Below, in pieces: positions 10,764 to 22,461 of a stretch of DNA of 64,000 nucleotides. The stretch comes from Chamaelirium japonicum (Eukaryota > Streptophyta > Magnoliopsida > Liliales > Melanthiaceae). How positions within the stretch are numbered: the first letter of the stretch is position 1; each line of letters opens with the position of its first letter. The notes beneath the pieces were generated by a model. It saw nothing but the letters and a program-made list of their open reading frames with translations, was not told where the DNA came from and ran no database searches. A program made the translations under genes and the position numbers. Where the stretch lies: contig OX393551.1 of the NCBI GenBank assembly GCA_947650365.1, forward strand, positions 65,845,094 to 65,909,093. Reading direction: 5' to 3'.

Positions 10764-11793
10764 TTTGCGGGCACACATACACTCACGCTTTCTGCTCAAG
10801 AAAGGTATCGACTAAGATCACATGGGGATGAATCCTCGCTGAATAATGATAAGAAACCACCCTAGCTTCAACCCTCGTTCATCGTAGAGCGCTTAGAGAG
10901 TAGGCCCTGATTAGCTATAATAAGAATACAGAAGAATACAGAACACTACAATGGAATTGGAACATTTGTTGGTATTATTTTACTACAGTGATATGTATTA
11001 GGGTACTCTATAACCAGCTTTTCGCTTGTTTTACCATAGAAAAGTGCGAGCAAAGGAACCACAAAGGAAAATTCAAATTTGTTAGAGAAAAAGGTGGGAG
11101 AGTGGACGGGGGTGGTTAGGGGACGTTTCGAATGAACGTGGAGCTGTGATTTTTTTCGAATGCTTTTTTGTAACTTTTGGAAGCTTTGATTTAGTTTTCT
11201 TCTCGCCCCTCAGCTTAATATTTAGATAGATTCCAATGAAACCAAAGGGGTGTGCTTCGTCATTGTATGTTGATGGATTTCATGTGCATTCTTTTTTTCA
11301 TTTTATATCAGCATTGTTAATGATGAACGCTTAAATTTGCTCATCAATTTTGGAAGCAGAAGTTGACTAAAATAATTTTGAAATACTCCTCTAATTTTGA
11401 CATAATATTACATGCACATCTTGATTAATCCAACACCATGTATCTCCTTGAGTTGAGTCATGTCGAGCTTACGTCAGTTGGACTATCTCTCTGTAGATTA
11501 AGTTAAAGAATGTATATTTACTAACCAGTTTGAGAGGCTCTTATCAGAAACTTAAACTATTAAAGGAAATTGTAGTTTCAAATCCAGCTATTGAGAAGAG
11601 ATGTTGCTCCCTTGAGTCTTACTTCTCTTGAGTGTAGCATCTTATAGCATTTTCTTGCAAGCTTAAACTGAGTTTTACACTAAAGCATCCAAAACATTGA
11701 AATCTATGGTTCCTCAGTTCATAATTGGAACTCATTTAGCATAAGCAACAGATTTTTTTTTGCAACTTGTAACTTGTTTTGCATACGTGTAGT
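10764..11793. other. Intergenic sequence, nothing recognised
   Basis: No long open frame or terminal structure was found. It precedes the hAT-type element at 11794. Confidence 0.35.
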
Positions 11794-12469
11794 CTAAGAA
11801 GCACTGACACTGGTACAGGGACACGGTTGCGACACGACACGGCAAATCCTAAAAAAAGAGAACACAGGTACGGCGGGGACACAGCAAAATAAATTAATAT
11901 TTTTTATTTATATTTTATGTGTGTGCATAATTCATATATATTTCAATAACGAAAAAATCTCATAGAAAACAACTGAAAAGAAAATTTAATGCATACTGAA
12001 TCGCAACCATTAGTTACACCCAGCCCGATTGGTGAATCACATACAGCCCTAAATGGCATGAAAAATAACGGCTGTATTTCAATTTTGGATTCAATCTATC
12101 TAAAAACTTAGAGGATCAGATAGGTTAAAGCCAAAACTGAATCGTAACTGTCGGTTACAACCATCCTGACAAGTGAATTATACTCAGGCCCAAATGACAT
12201 GCAAAAAAACAGCTGCGATTTAGTTTTGGCTTCAACCGATCTAATCCTCTGAGGCAGCTTGTGACCCGATCCTATATCGAACAGCCCGTCAACCCGCCGT
12301 GTCCGGTGCGTGTCCGACTAGTGTCCGGCGAGTGTCCGGCAAGTGTCCGACCGTGTCCGGCTCCCGGAAGCACATGGGACACGGCACATGAGTGTCCGGT
12401 ACGTGTTCGGCGAGTGTCGGTGTCCGACACAGGTACGGGGGGCCTAGGGAAGTGTCCGTGCTTCCTAGA
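11794..12469. mobile_element. Non-autonomous hAT-type DNA transposon, 676 bp
   Basis: The terminal inverted repeats are ctaagaagcactgacac at the left and the reverse complement of gtgtccgtgcttcctaga at the right. The flanking direct repeat gtgtagt (11787-11793 and 12470-12476) extends to 8 bp with one mismatch, as in hAT elements. The right subterminal region, about 12300-12440, is packed with gtgtccgg repeats on both strands, typical of transposase binding clusters. An internal direct duplication of about 125 bp (12000-12115 and 12135-12255) is also present. There is no transposase frame. Confidence 0.75.
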
Positions 12470-12476
12470 GTGTAGT

Positions 12477-14120
12477 TGATACCATAAAGCAAGTAAAGGT
12501 AATGCTTTCATCCCAAATACTCGCTAACTTCTCTCATCAAACACAAATACAGGAGACATGATTCATTCTACAAGGACACATTGAAATCAAAGTCATTCAT
12601 GATGAAACAAGCATTCTAAGTTGTTTATTTGATCTCTCATACACGCCAATGAAGCTACAAATTCAGGAGACATAATAATTGGATCTCTTATACATGCCAA
12701 TGAAACTAAAAATTCACCTAAAAATACTATATCATAGCTAATCCATCGGAAATGGGCAAATGTACATCATAACATAAAGTTAGCCGATGTTATCCATTTC
12801 AATAATAAATATTCTATCTTGATGACTAGAAGTGAAACAATCTTATTCTTTTATTTTCTTATATAAAAAATTGATGCTTTGATATTGTCAACAGCATCTT
12901 ATAGATTGATTCAAGGTTTACGTATCTTTGTTATCTTCCAATTAGCCATCAACTCTCGTCAAATATCTTCTTCTTCTTAATCGTTCCTAGACCCTTTCCC
13001 AGTCTAGGAGCCTAGGAGAATTTGGGGGGTCTCTCTGCAATTGCATGAGTTAAATTTGTTCCCGAAAAGTAGGCTTCCATTCTTACAAACCTATCTTGTA
13101 TCCTAACTTATCTTATTAAGAATTGTGTACCATTTCATAGAGAACTAGTATTAGGTTGAAAGCAGTCTGCAGATCATGAAAGGTTCTCAAAGTATGATGG
13201 AGGTTACAGTTTAGGTAAGCAAAAGTGAGTATCCACGAGTACTACAGTTCGATTTTTCCATTGGTGGATTATGTGTTTTGTGATTAGTCTGCCCTTGACC
13301 TATCTAGATGGAAATATGAACTCATGATCTGTGTTCAATCCGGTTCAATTGGTGGTCATAGGCAGTCCGGCCAGCTGCTGGAATAAGCTGTAAATAGGAG
13401 TCAATAAATGAATGGAAATGCATTTCTCAATCATTTTTTATTCATTAATTCTTCTAAAAAATGGGGAATATGGTAAAAGTCTAGCTTGAGCAGTGTAGAA
13501 AGAACAGAGATGATGAGTGCTTGTTCTTATTCGTCATGCATCTGTCTCAAGTTTGAGCTTATGCGGGGACAGCTTCTAAATCATGATCCTGCTCCGAGCT
13601 TGGACACTACTCTTTCGTCTCTAATCGCTGAGCAGCCAATGTCCTAAGGTAGCTAAAATGTTCAAAATTTGGAAACCAAATCACCCTAATATTACTTGAC
13701 AGTTGACAGTCTAGGAACAATAGCTTAATCATTAGAAGATGAGTATTAATGCTTTCACTGTATAAATTCATCTATCTACTACACATGCAAAACAAAAGCA
13801 ATCGGAAGGCATCATTAGAGCAAAATAAAACCAATTATAAGGAGTCATTAGCGACTAGTTCATTTTTGTCTTTTAATTGGGAAGAAAGAACAGAAGGATC
13901 CCACAGCCGTGATTTGTGTCAAAGCTCGACTGACCTCATAGAATGAAAATGAATCCATTCCTGGTTCTGAGGTAGTTCCCCATCGTACATAGATCCCCTC
14001 TAGAGTTACAGTGAACTGGATTAGCAAATCAAAACAGCCCAACGAGACCAAACTTCCATTACAAAGTGAGCAAGAACAGAATGGAACAAGAGGCAATCTC
14101 CACAAGATCAATGATTTGGA
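12477..14120. other. Intergenic sequence
   Basis: A 46-bp phrase (gatctctcatacacgccaat and relatives) is repeated at about 12631 and 12677. Otherwise no gene, RNA or element ends were recognised. Confidence 0.35.
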
Positions 14121-14121
14121 G

Positions 14122-14306
14122 CTCAGATGCCGATAACAATCAATTAAGCAGGAGGCTTCCGATAAATTAAATTGTATCCGGATGCTTTTTACCAACTTCT
14201 GTGCCCATCTCTCCAAAGGACAAATGATATAGAAGTTAGATGCTGAAAGCAATCAAATAAGCAGAAGACTCTGTACAAACTAAACTGCATCCAATTGCTG
14301 TTTCTG
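14122..14306 (-). repeat. Duplicated 3' end and 3' UTR of mTERF gene B
   Basis: 14122-14192 and 14236-14306 are direct copies (gatgcYgaWaRcaatcaa, then aagcagRaggc/aagcagaagac, then aaactgcatcc/aaattgtatcc). The copy nearer the gene spans its stop codon. The same segment occurs once beside genes C (about 30017-30070) and D (about 34336-34395). Gene B therefore doubled this block, and it also has a longer acidic C-terminal tail. Confidence 0.7.
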
Positions 14307-15470
14307 ATCTATTTCCTCTTCGCTCATCTCGAAGGCTTCCAAACCCATCTTTCCAGTGATAGCATCCACCACTTCAGGAGCCTCGCCCTGGTGCTTGATC
14401 ACATAGTTCTTCAGGAATTCCTTCTCTCCCAGCACCAAGTGATGGGCGCACACATCGCCCTTCGCCAAGCCCTTGGATGCCAGGATTCTCATCACCAGAC
14501 ACCTTGGAACAATCCTCTTTTCGAAGCTTAGGGACAGAACCGACGGATTCATCGATACATAGGCCGGGCTCCATTGGAGTTTTTCCGCAAAAAACTCCAT
14601 GTTGTTCCTCACCTTCTCAACCGACGCAGACATACAATAGGGGTGCTTTGTGAATGCCCGGAGGACTTCCTCCTGCGACCATCCCAAGCTTCTATAGTTC
14701 TCCAATTTCTTCTTCCACGTTGGTTTAGGCAATCTGGAGAGCACCCCGAGTGCATGGACAAACATGGAAGATGATGGGCTGATACCCATCTCCTGGATCA
14801 CAGCAAAGGACACCTCAAAGCCATCAGATTTCTCTATCAAAGACCTGGGATGGGTTCCGACCAACTTTGCGATTATGGAATCGGGCATGCCATGGTTCCG
14901 CAATATTTCGATCTTGGGCAGCAATACTTTCGGGAGATCAGAGAGAAGCAACAAGGGGCAGTTCTTGACGGCGGCGACGACATTCTCGTTGGTGTGGAGT
15001 ATGGCTCTGAGCAGGTCAAGGTTGGGGATCATTCGGTTCTCCAAGCTCCAGAGGAGGAAGACGGAGTTGGAGGAGACGAGCCGGGCGAGGTCGGGGTCGG
15101 AGAGCCCGAGGCCGCGGTAGAAGTCCAGTTTGGGCTTGAGGGTCTTGTGGGGATCGGCAAGGAGGAGATGGGGTCGGGCGGCGACGAGGCGGGCGAGCTG
15201 GGGTTTGGTGAAGCCGTAGTCTCTGAGGAGGGCGAGGACGGAGTGGGGTTTCTTGGTGGTCTTCAGATGGATCTTGCCGGCGACGGCGGCGGCGACCTCG
15301 GAGGAGAGGCCGCATGAGTTCTTGAGGAAATAGAGGGTGAGGGACGGATCGGTGGCGGTGGGCGAGGTGTGGAGGAGGGTCCTGAATGATGGGCGGTGGA
15401 GGAAACGGGGAGCAGTGGGTGCGGCTGTTGAGGCTGTGATCGTGAGATTACGGCCGAGAAGGCGAAGCAT
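14280..15470 (-). CDS. mTERF-family protein (gene B), predicted organelle-targeted
   Basis: An intact single exon encodes 396 residues from the preferred start. An upstream in-frame ATG at 15500 would add 10 residues, but MLRLLGRNLTIT aligns with the starts of A, D and E. The N-terminus (about 1-40) is rich in Arg, Thr and Ala and ends near RPSFRTLLHTS, a likely transit peptide. The mTERF superhelix covers about residues 55-370, with SVLALLRDYGFTKPQLARLV, LLADPHKTLKPKLDFYRGLG, LLLLSDLPKVLLPKIEILRNHG, AFTKHPYCM and LSLSFEKRIVPRC. The acidic tail ending EEIDQKQQLDAV is longer than in C and D. It probably acts on organellar RNA or DNA. It is closest to gene D over the N-terminal half. A Gypsy relic begins about 230 bp upstream of its start. 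Confidence 0.9.
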   Translation of the reverse strand: MLRLLGRNLTITASTAAPTAPRFLHRPSFRTLLHTSPTATDPSLTLYFLKNSCGLSSEVAAAVAGKIHLKTTKKPHSVLALLRDYGFTKPQLARLVAARPHLLLADPHKTLKPKLDFYRGLGLSDPDLARLVSSNSVFLLWSLENRMIPNLDLLRAILHTNENVVAAVKNCPLLLLSDLPKVLLPKIEILRNHGMPDSIIAKLVGTHPRSLIEKSDGFEVSFAVIQEMGISPSSSMFVHALGVLSRLPKPTWKKKLENYRSLGWSQEEVLRAFTKHPYCMSASVEKVRNNMEFFAEKLQWSPAYVSMNPSVLSLSFEKRIVPRCLVMRILASKGLAKGDVCAHHLVLGEKEFLKNYVIKHQGEAPEVVDAITGKMGLEAFEMSEEEIDQKQQLDAV

Positions 15471-17220
15471 CGTGTGAACGGAAGGCAACCGAGTGATCAA
15501 CGGTTATGGTGGAGGTCTTGAGGGGAGGGAAATTTTAACCATACTCTGCCAGACTGAAGGTTGGTTTGGTTGTAATGCAAATGATGGGCATTTTATGATT
15601 TTCTTGCATCTGTCATCAGAGATGGTGATTGAGCACTCGTGACGGTTATGTAGAGATACGACTAGTTTTGTTTTTTTGAAAAAAATAAAGAAAAAATTGA
15701 TGTTGAGAAACTCTCACCAAGATGACGATTGTTGAGCATTGTGGTATTAGCTCGGAATCCTATTTAGAGGAGAGCCGGTTGGCTTGGAATCCTATCCAGA
15801 GGAGAGTCACATGTTCGCGACCTCTAGCGGGAGCAAATCCGACAGGATTGTCTATGGATGCAAAATCTCGCTAACACCCGACAGTGGGACCCGTAGCCCT
15901 TTCTGGAGCCCACGTAGACGGCAGTGGGACCCGCATCCCTACCGAGGGTCCACGGAAACGACTGTGGGACCCGTAACCTTGCCTGAGGCCCACGAGTACT
16001 ATTTACGGTCTGGTAAATCCTCCCGGATATTTGCCAAAACTCCAGATATTCCCAAACCTCTATAAATAGCAGACCCGACAAATATTTCAGATCCCATTTT
16101 CTGTTTTCCAGAGCTCCCAGGGCTTTCTGATATTCAAACCCTAGTCAAACCTGTTCCACCCTCTATCTACTTGTATAAGCACTCCTCAGATTGTCGAGAA
16201 TAACTCTACTTCTTCAGCGATATTGGATTCAAAGGTTGTGTCTTACCGCACGGAGACATAGACTTTGGCCAAACTTTATCACCACATCCCGTGTCAACCC
16301 TCCCTCTCTCCTCTCTCCCTTTATCTTTCTCTCTACTCTAAAGTGCTAGCGTGACAGCTTAGCACGCGACAGCTCAGCGCTCCACAACGCACCACACCTC
16401 AAAACTCTACCATTTAATCGACTGTTAGAGGGGGACCGTACGACGGCCGTAATCTCCCCCCCACAGTTTGGCGTCGTCTGTGGGATCCTTCCCTATCGAC
16501 TAGCAACCTCCAGGCTTCCCAACTCCTTTGGTCAAGCAGCAACCACCGATTGCCCAAACAATCCATCTGTCTCTATCGCTGAATCAGAATGGCGAAGACA
16601 TGACCCGTGCACCAGCCTGAGGGAAGCAACATCCATCCAGACATCCAGCATCCTACGACTCGCTCAATGAGTCGTAGGTTCATGACAAGCCAACACCCGG
16701 AACAGCAGGCTGCTGTAAATTCGAGGAGTCATCGGTCGGCTGATCACGCCGCTCAAACTCAACCTCGGCTATATCCTCAGCTTGCTGATGCGACTACTCA
16801 GCGCCCGGGGAAAGCACATGTCTTGCCCGCTATCGATTCTCAGTCGACATACCAGAACACGACGGAGGATTTCCAACTCCTCACCCCTAATAAAGCATAA
16901 TGTTGCTCTCATGGTTAAGAGGGACTCTCTCCGAAGAGTCACCGCCGAAGCAAGAGCCAATCCCCCAAAATCAGCAGCCGGCATCAATGACGGAGCAAAC
17001 GTTCACTAGTCAATCGACTCATCTCCTGATCCTTCCCGATGATCTGTCACCGACACTCCGTGACGGTCCCTCGGACTCCTTTTGAGAGGATCCTCGCCAT
17101 TCCCCCAAGTCCGACAAATCTGGGAGCGTCTCGACGAGATTGCTTGTCTCCCCGAGCTACGATTCCGAGTCACCCTCCGATCCCTACATCGTGAGGGATA
17201 CTCAGAACGGCGGTTGCCAC

Positions 17221-18082
17221 TGTTGGTCAGTGGAGCTGATTAGAGTCAGCAGCGGTACAAAGACCGAGGAGCAACCTGCAGAGGTCTCCCTCATGGTCTG
17301 GAGGAGGGGATTTTGTTGGGTGGTCCAGTCCATGATGGAGCCCAACCATCCCCAACCATTTATGATGGAGCCCAACCAAAAACCTAGCCGGAGTACGGAT
17401 GATGATCGAGCCATATTCGGCACTGTTTTCAGATACCATGGAGTCATTGTTTGGCCCAGTCTTCTACATGGAATCTGTAGAGAGATAGACGACGATTCCA
17501 ACGCTTTTGGAATCGTCGAATTCCACCAAAAATTGGAGATTCTACGAAGAGCCAAAGTAGCCTCCGGTTCCCATTTTGTTGGGACGGTTGCAATGTGAAC
17601 AGGGCTTGGAGTTCAAGTAGGTACGGTTGGATATTGTTATAGTGGGCCATTGGATCTAGGGTCTTGATCCAATGGCCAATATTTCTCCTGTAAGCTTTAT
17701 TGCATTGGTGGGTTTTTGGGGAGGCGGCGGTAGCGCGTGAAAGAAAAAAACTGAGAGAGGTTGAGAAAGAAGAAGAGATCTATGATCTCTATTGTATGTT
17801 GAATTTCTCCATTGATAATCAGAATCCTGTGGCGGCCGTGGACGTAGCCCATTCTTGGGTGAACCACGTAAACTCTCATGTCCCTTATTCTTTGTGATTT
17901 CTTCTGTGATTGCTGATTGTGTTTGTGGTAGATAGATCGATTATTATTATTATTATTCTTGCCTTCGTTCTGTCGGTTATTGTTCGTAAGATCCTTTCCG
18001 CTAGGAGGAGGGTAACATAAGGCATCAGAGAGACAGTTCGAGGCGTCTCTTTGATCCTCAAGTTGGGCCCTCAATCTTAACA
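17221..18082 (+). repeat. 5' LTR of the Copia element at 17221-22461
   Basis: This 862-bp LTR is followed two bases later by the tRNA-Met-type primer-binding site. It is near-identical to 21600-22461. Confidence 0.93.
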
Positions 18083-21000
18083 ACTGGTATCAGAGCCTTC
18101 ATCCGTTGAAGGATAATTTCACGATCTGTTCGTGAACTGTACGAATCGAATCTTAGAACAGAGTTTTTGATTCAAGTGGGAGCGATGGCCGCAGAAGAAG
18201 CAAGATTCAAGATTGAGAAGTTTGACGGACAGAACTTTGCATTCTGGAAGTTGCAGATAACTGATTATCTGTATTCGAAAGATCTATACATACCGCTGGG
18301 CGGCATGAAGAAAAAGGGGGACATGAGCGATGATGATTGGGAAATTCTAGACCGGAAGGCACTAAGTGCGATCCGGCTCTCTCTGACGTCGTCAGTATTG
18401 TTCAATGTTGCTGATGAGACGACGACCGAGGGACTCCTAGGGGCTCTGTCAAAGCTCTATGGGAAGCCCTCTGCATCGAATAAAGTATTTCTGATGAAGA
18501 AACTCTTTAACCTAAAGCTGAAGAATGGATCCTCTATTGCGTCCTACACAAATGACTTCAAAAATCTCATCACACAGCTGAAGTTGGTGGATGTTACCTT
18601 TGGAGATGAACTGCAGGCACTATTGATTTTGTCAGGCCTGCCAGATAGTTGGGACAGCCTTGTGATTGCAGTCAGTAACTCCACTAGTTCAGAGAAACTG
18701 AAATATGGAGATGTGGTGAGCACGATGCTTAGCGAAGAGTCCAGACGTAAGACCTCTGGGCAACATGAGTCATCAGGAAGTGCCCTGAATGTTGAGGGTC
18801 GGGGAAGAAGTCAGGAGAAAAGGGGGCGCCATAATCATCAGTATCGATCCAAGTCAAGGAAGAGTGGATCGAGGCCGCCACCAAATAGAGGCAGTTTCAA
18901 ATGCTACAATTGTGGGAAGCCCGGACACATTGCAAGGAACTGCAGGGCTCCTAAACGAGCTCAAAGCGATAGTGGAAATCAAGAGGCAAACCCTAGGGCA
19001 AATGTTGTTCAAGCAGACCCTGATGCTAATGCTCTAATTTGTGCCCTTGATGGAAGACTGGAGGCGTGGATTGTTGGCTCCGGTGCGTCGTTCCATGCGA
19101 CGTGGAATACCGATGTGCTAAGTAACTACCGGAAAGGGGACTATGGCAAAGTGTATTTGGGCGATGATGAACCTTGCAAAATCATCGGCATTGGAGATGT
19201 GAAGCTCATCCTACCCAATGGGACAGAGCTAAAGTTGGAGAAGGTTAGGCATGTGCCAAGCCTACGACGCAGCTTGATCTCAGTTGGCCAATTATCTGAG
19301 TTTGGTCTGAAGACCACCTTTACCAAAGATGCTTGGAAGGTGAGAAGCAATGCATTGGTCATAGCGCATGGGAAGAAAGAAGGGACGTTGTATGTGGCAT
19401 CTGGCTCCATGCATAGCACAATAGCAGTAGCAACAACAACAGTGAGTCCCGGCACTTGGCACTACAGGTTAGGACATATGAGTATGAAGGGAATGCAGAT
19501 CATGCACTCAAAGGGGAAGTTGCCAGGATTGAAGACGACAGAGATTGAGTTCTGTGAAGATTGTGTTCTAGGAAAGCAGCACAAGGTCGCCTTCAGGACA
19601 GATGGAAGACAGAAGAAGTCTCATAAGCTGGACCTGGTTCACACAGACGTTTGAGGGCCAGCACCTGTTCCATCGATAGGTAACTCTCGTTACTTTGTTA
19701 CTTTCATCGATGATGCATCTAGAAAACTCTGGTTATACTTTATGAAAAATAAATCGGATGTGTTTCAAGTCTTCAAGAATTGGAAAGCTACTGTAGAACT
19801 TGAAACAGGTACTAAGCTGAAGTGCCTGAGATCTGACAACGGTGGAGAGTACTGCAGTGCAGAGTTTGAGAACTACTGCACCGAGAATGGTATCAGACGT
19901 CAGAAGACCGTTCCCGGCACACCTCAGCAGAACGGTGTGGCTGAGAGAGCCAACCGAACATTCCTAGAGAGAGCTAGGAGTATGAGACTACACTCAGGTT
20001 TACCAACACAGTTTTGGGCAGAGGCAGTCAACACTGCGGCTTATCTGATAAACCGCGGACCTTCAGTTGCATTGGACTTCGATATCCCTGAAGAAGCTTG
20101 GACAAGAAAAGAAGTTAATCTGTCACACTTGAAGATTTTTGGGTGTGTGGCATATGTGATGACAGATCCATCAGAAAGGTCCAAGCTCGATGCCAAGTCC
20201 AGGAAGTGCACTTTCATTGGCTACGGAGGTGATGAGTTTGGGTATCGCTTCTACGATCATGAGAAACTGAAGATCGTGAGAAGCCGTGATGTGGTGTTCA
20301 ATGAGAATGTGATGTACAAGGACCGAAACAAGGCAGTCTAAGAAAATCAGCCAGGACAAGAGCACTTAATGTGTAAATTGAGAAAGAGTCTATACGGACT
20401 GAAGCAAGCCCCCAGACAATGGTATAAAAAGTTCGATGCTTTCATGGAGGAGAATAACTTTGGGAAGTGTCACTCTGATCACTGTTGTTACTTTCAGAAG
20501 TTTAATAATTCTTATATTATTTTACTTCTATATGTTGATGATATGTTAATCGCAGGATCGGACATGAGAAGAATTATTGATTTGAAGAAGAAGCTCTCGA
20601 GTAGGTTCGAGATGAAGGATCTGGGCGCTGCAAACCAAATATTGGGAATGAAAATTAACCGTGACAGATCGACAGGGACTTTGAGGCTATCATAGAAAGA
20701 GTACGTCGAGAAGATAGTAAAAAGGTTTAACATGGAGAATGCGAAGCCAGTGACTACCCCGTCATCCAGTCATTTCAAGTTATCAAAGATGAAGGCAGCG
20801 AGGACCATGAAGGAGAAGGAAGAAATGTCCAAAGTGCCATATGCATCAGCTGTGGGAAGCTTGATGTATGCGATGGTCTGCACTCGACCAGACATCACAC
20901 ATGCAGTTGGCATGGTAAGCCGGTACATGAGCAACCCTGGCAAGAAGCATTGGAATGCAGTGAAATGGATATTCAGATATTTGAGAGGCACCTCAGGGCA

Positions 21001-21599
21001 TGCTCTAGTTTATGGTAGAGCAGATGTGAAGCTATGTGGATATGTGGATTCAGATCTAGCAGGAGATCTGGACAGCAGGAAGAGTACCACAGGATATGCT
21101 TTCACACTAGGCACTGGAGCAGTCAGCTGGATTTCAAGACTACAGAAGGTCGTTGCGTTGTCGACAACAGAAGCAGAGTATGTGGCCATGACAGAAGCAT
21201 GCAAGGAAATGATGTGGCTGAAAACACTCCTCGAAGAAATTGGAAAGGATCAGAAAGGTTGTACGTTATACAGTGACAGCCAGAGTGCGATTCACTTGGC
21301 TAAGAATTCTGCGTTTCACTCACGAACAAAGCACATTCAGATTCAATATCACTTCGTCCGTGAAATGCTGGAACAAGAGGAGCTGACCTTGGAGAAAATT
21401 CACACCAGCATGAATTCCGCAGACATGTTCACGAAGATCGTGCCAGCCGACAAGGTGAGGTTGTGTTCAACCTCAATCGGCCTTTGCAAATGATCAAGGA
21501 AGGCTGCCGCCGCAGTGAAGACCGCAAGGATTGAAAACTGAGATCAACGAAAGGAAGAATAAACCTCTCTGAGTGGAATCATCTCCAAGTGGTAGATTT

Positions 21600-22461
21600 T
21601 GTTGGTCAGTGGAGCTGATTAGAGTCAGCAGCGGTACAAAGACCGAGGAGCAACCTGCAGAGGTCTCCCTCATGGTCTGGAGGAGGGGATTTTGTTGGGT
21701 GGTCCAGTCCATGATGGAGCCCAACCATCCCCAATCATTTATGATGGAGCCCAACCAAGAACCTAGCCGGAGTACGGATGATGATCGAGCCATATTCGGC
21801 ACTGTTTTCAGATACCATGGAATCATTGTTTGGCCCAGTCTTCTACATGGAATCTGTAGAGAGATAGACGACGATTCCAACGCTTTTGGAATCGTCGAAT
21901 TCCACCAAAAATTGGAGATTCTACGAAGAGCCGAAGTAGCCTCCGGTTCCCATTTTGTTGGGACGGTTGCAATGTGAACAGGGCTTGGAGTTCAAGTAGG
22001 TACGGTTGGATATTGTTATAGTGGGCCATTGGATCTAGGGTCTTGATCCAATGGCCAATATTTCTTCTGTAAGCTTTATTGCATTGGTGGGTTTTTGGGG
22101 AGGCGGCGGTAGCGCGTGAAAGAAAAAAACTGAGAGAGGTTGAGAAAGAAGAAGAGATCTATGATCTCTATTGTATGTTGAATTTCTCCATTGATAATCA
22201 GAATCCTGCGGCGGCCGTGGACGTAGCCCATTCTTCGGTGAACCACGTAAACTCTCGTGTCCCTTATTCTCTGTGATTTCTTCTGTGATTGATGATTGTG
22301 TTTGTGGTAGATAGATCGATTATTATTATTATTATTCTTGCCTTCGTTCTGTCGGTTATTGTTCGTAAGATCCTTTCCGCTAGGAGGAGGGTAACATAAG
22401 GCATCAGAGAGATAGTTCGAGGCGTCTCTTTGATCCTCAAGTTGGGCCCTCAATCTCAACA
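21600..22461 (+). repeat. 3' LTR of the Copia element at 17221-22461
   Basis: This 862-bp LTR ends in aaca directly before the TSD gccac. Confidence 0.93.

Larger units (their letters stand above)
17221..22461 (+). mobile_element. Ty1/Copia LTR retrotransposon (Tork/Tnt1-like), young but broken
   Basis: The element is 5,241 bp with a perfect 5-bp TSD gccac (17216-17220 and 22462-22466). The LTRs are 17221-18082 and 21600-22461, both 862 bp, starting TGTTGG and ending aaca. By eye they differ at 12 sites (about 1.4%), suggesting an insertion under roughly one million years old at usual plant rates. The primer-binding site tggtatcagagcc is at 18085. Parts in order: UBN2-type Gag (from about 18185) with a CCHC knuckle CYNCGKPGHIARNC, protease (about 19060), GAG-pre-integrase (about 19450), integrase core (to about 20340), a shortened reverse transcriptase region (about 20370-20700) and RNase H (about 20990-21460). 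It carries about four breaks and is not autonomous. It sits inside the Gypsy relic's gag region. Confidence 0.93.

Noticed and set aside
12261-12511. Overlapping frames of 67-79 codons rich in CPVRVRRVS / PDTRRT repeats
   Set aside because: They are produced by the gtgtccgg subterminal repeats of the hAT-type element, not by a gene.
14764-15317. Long plus-strand frames of 118 and 155 codons opposite mTERF gene B (and similar ones opposite C, D and E)
   Set aside because: They are antisense shadows of GC-rich mTERF coding sequence. Their low-complexity Gly/Glu/Val-rich products match nothing, and the same shadows recur at each paralogue.
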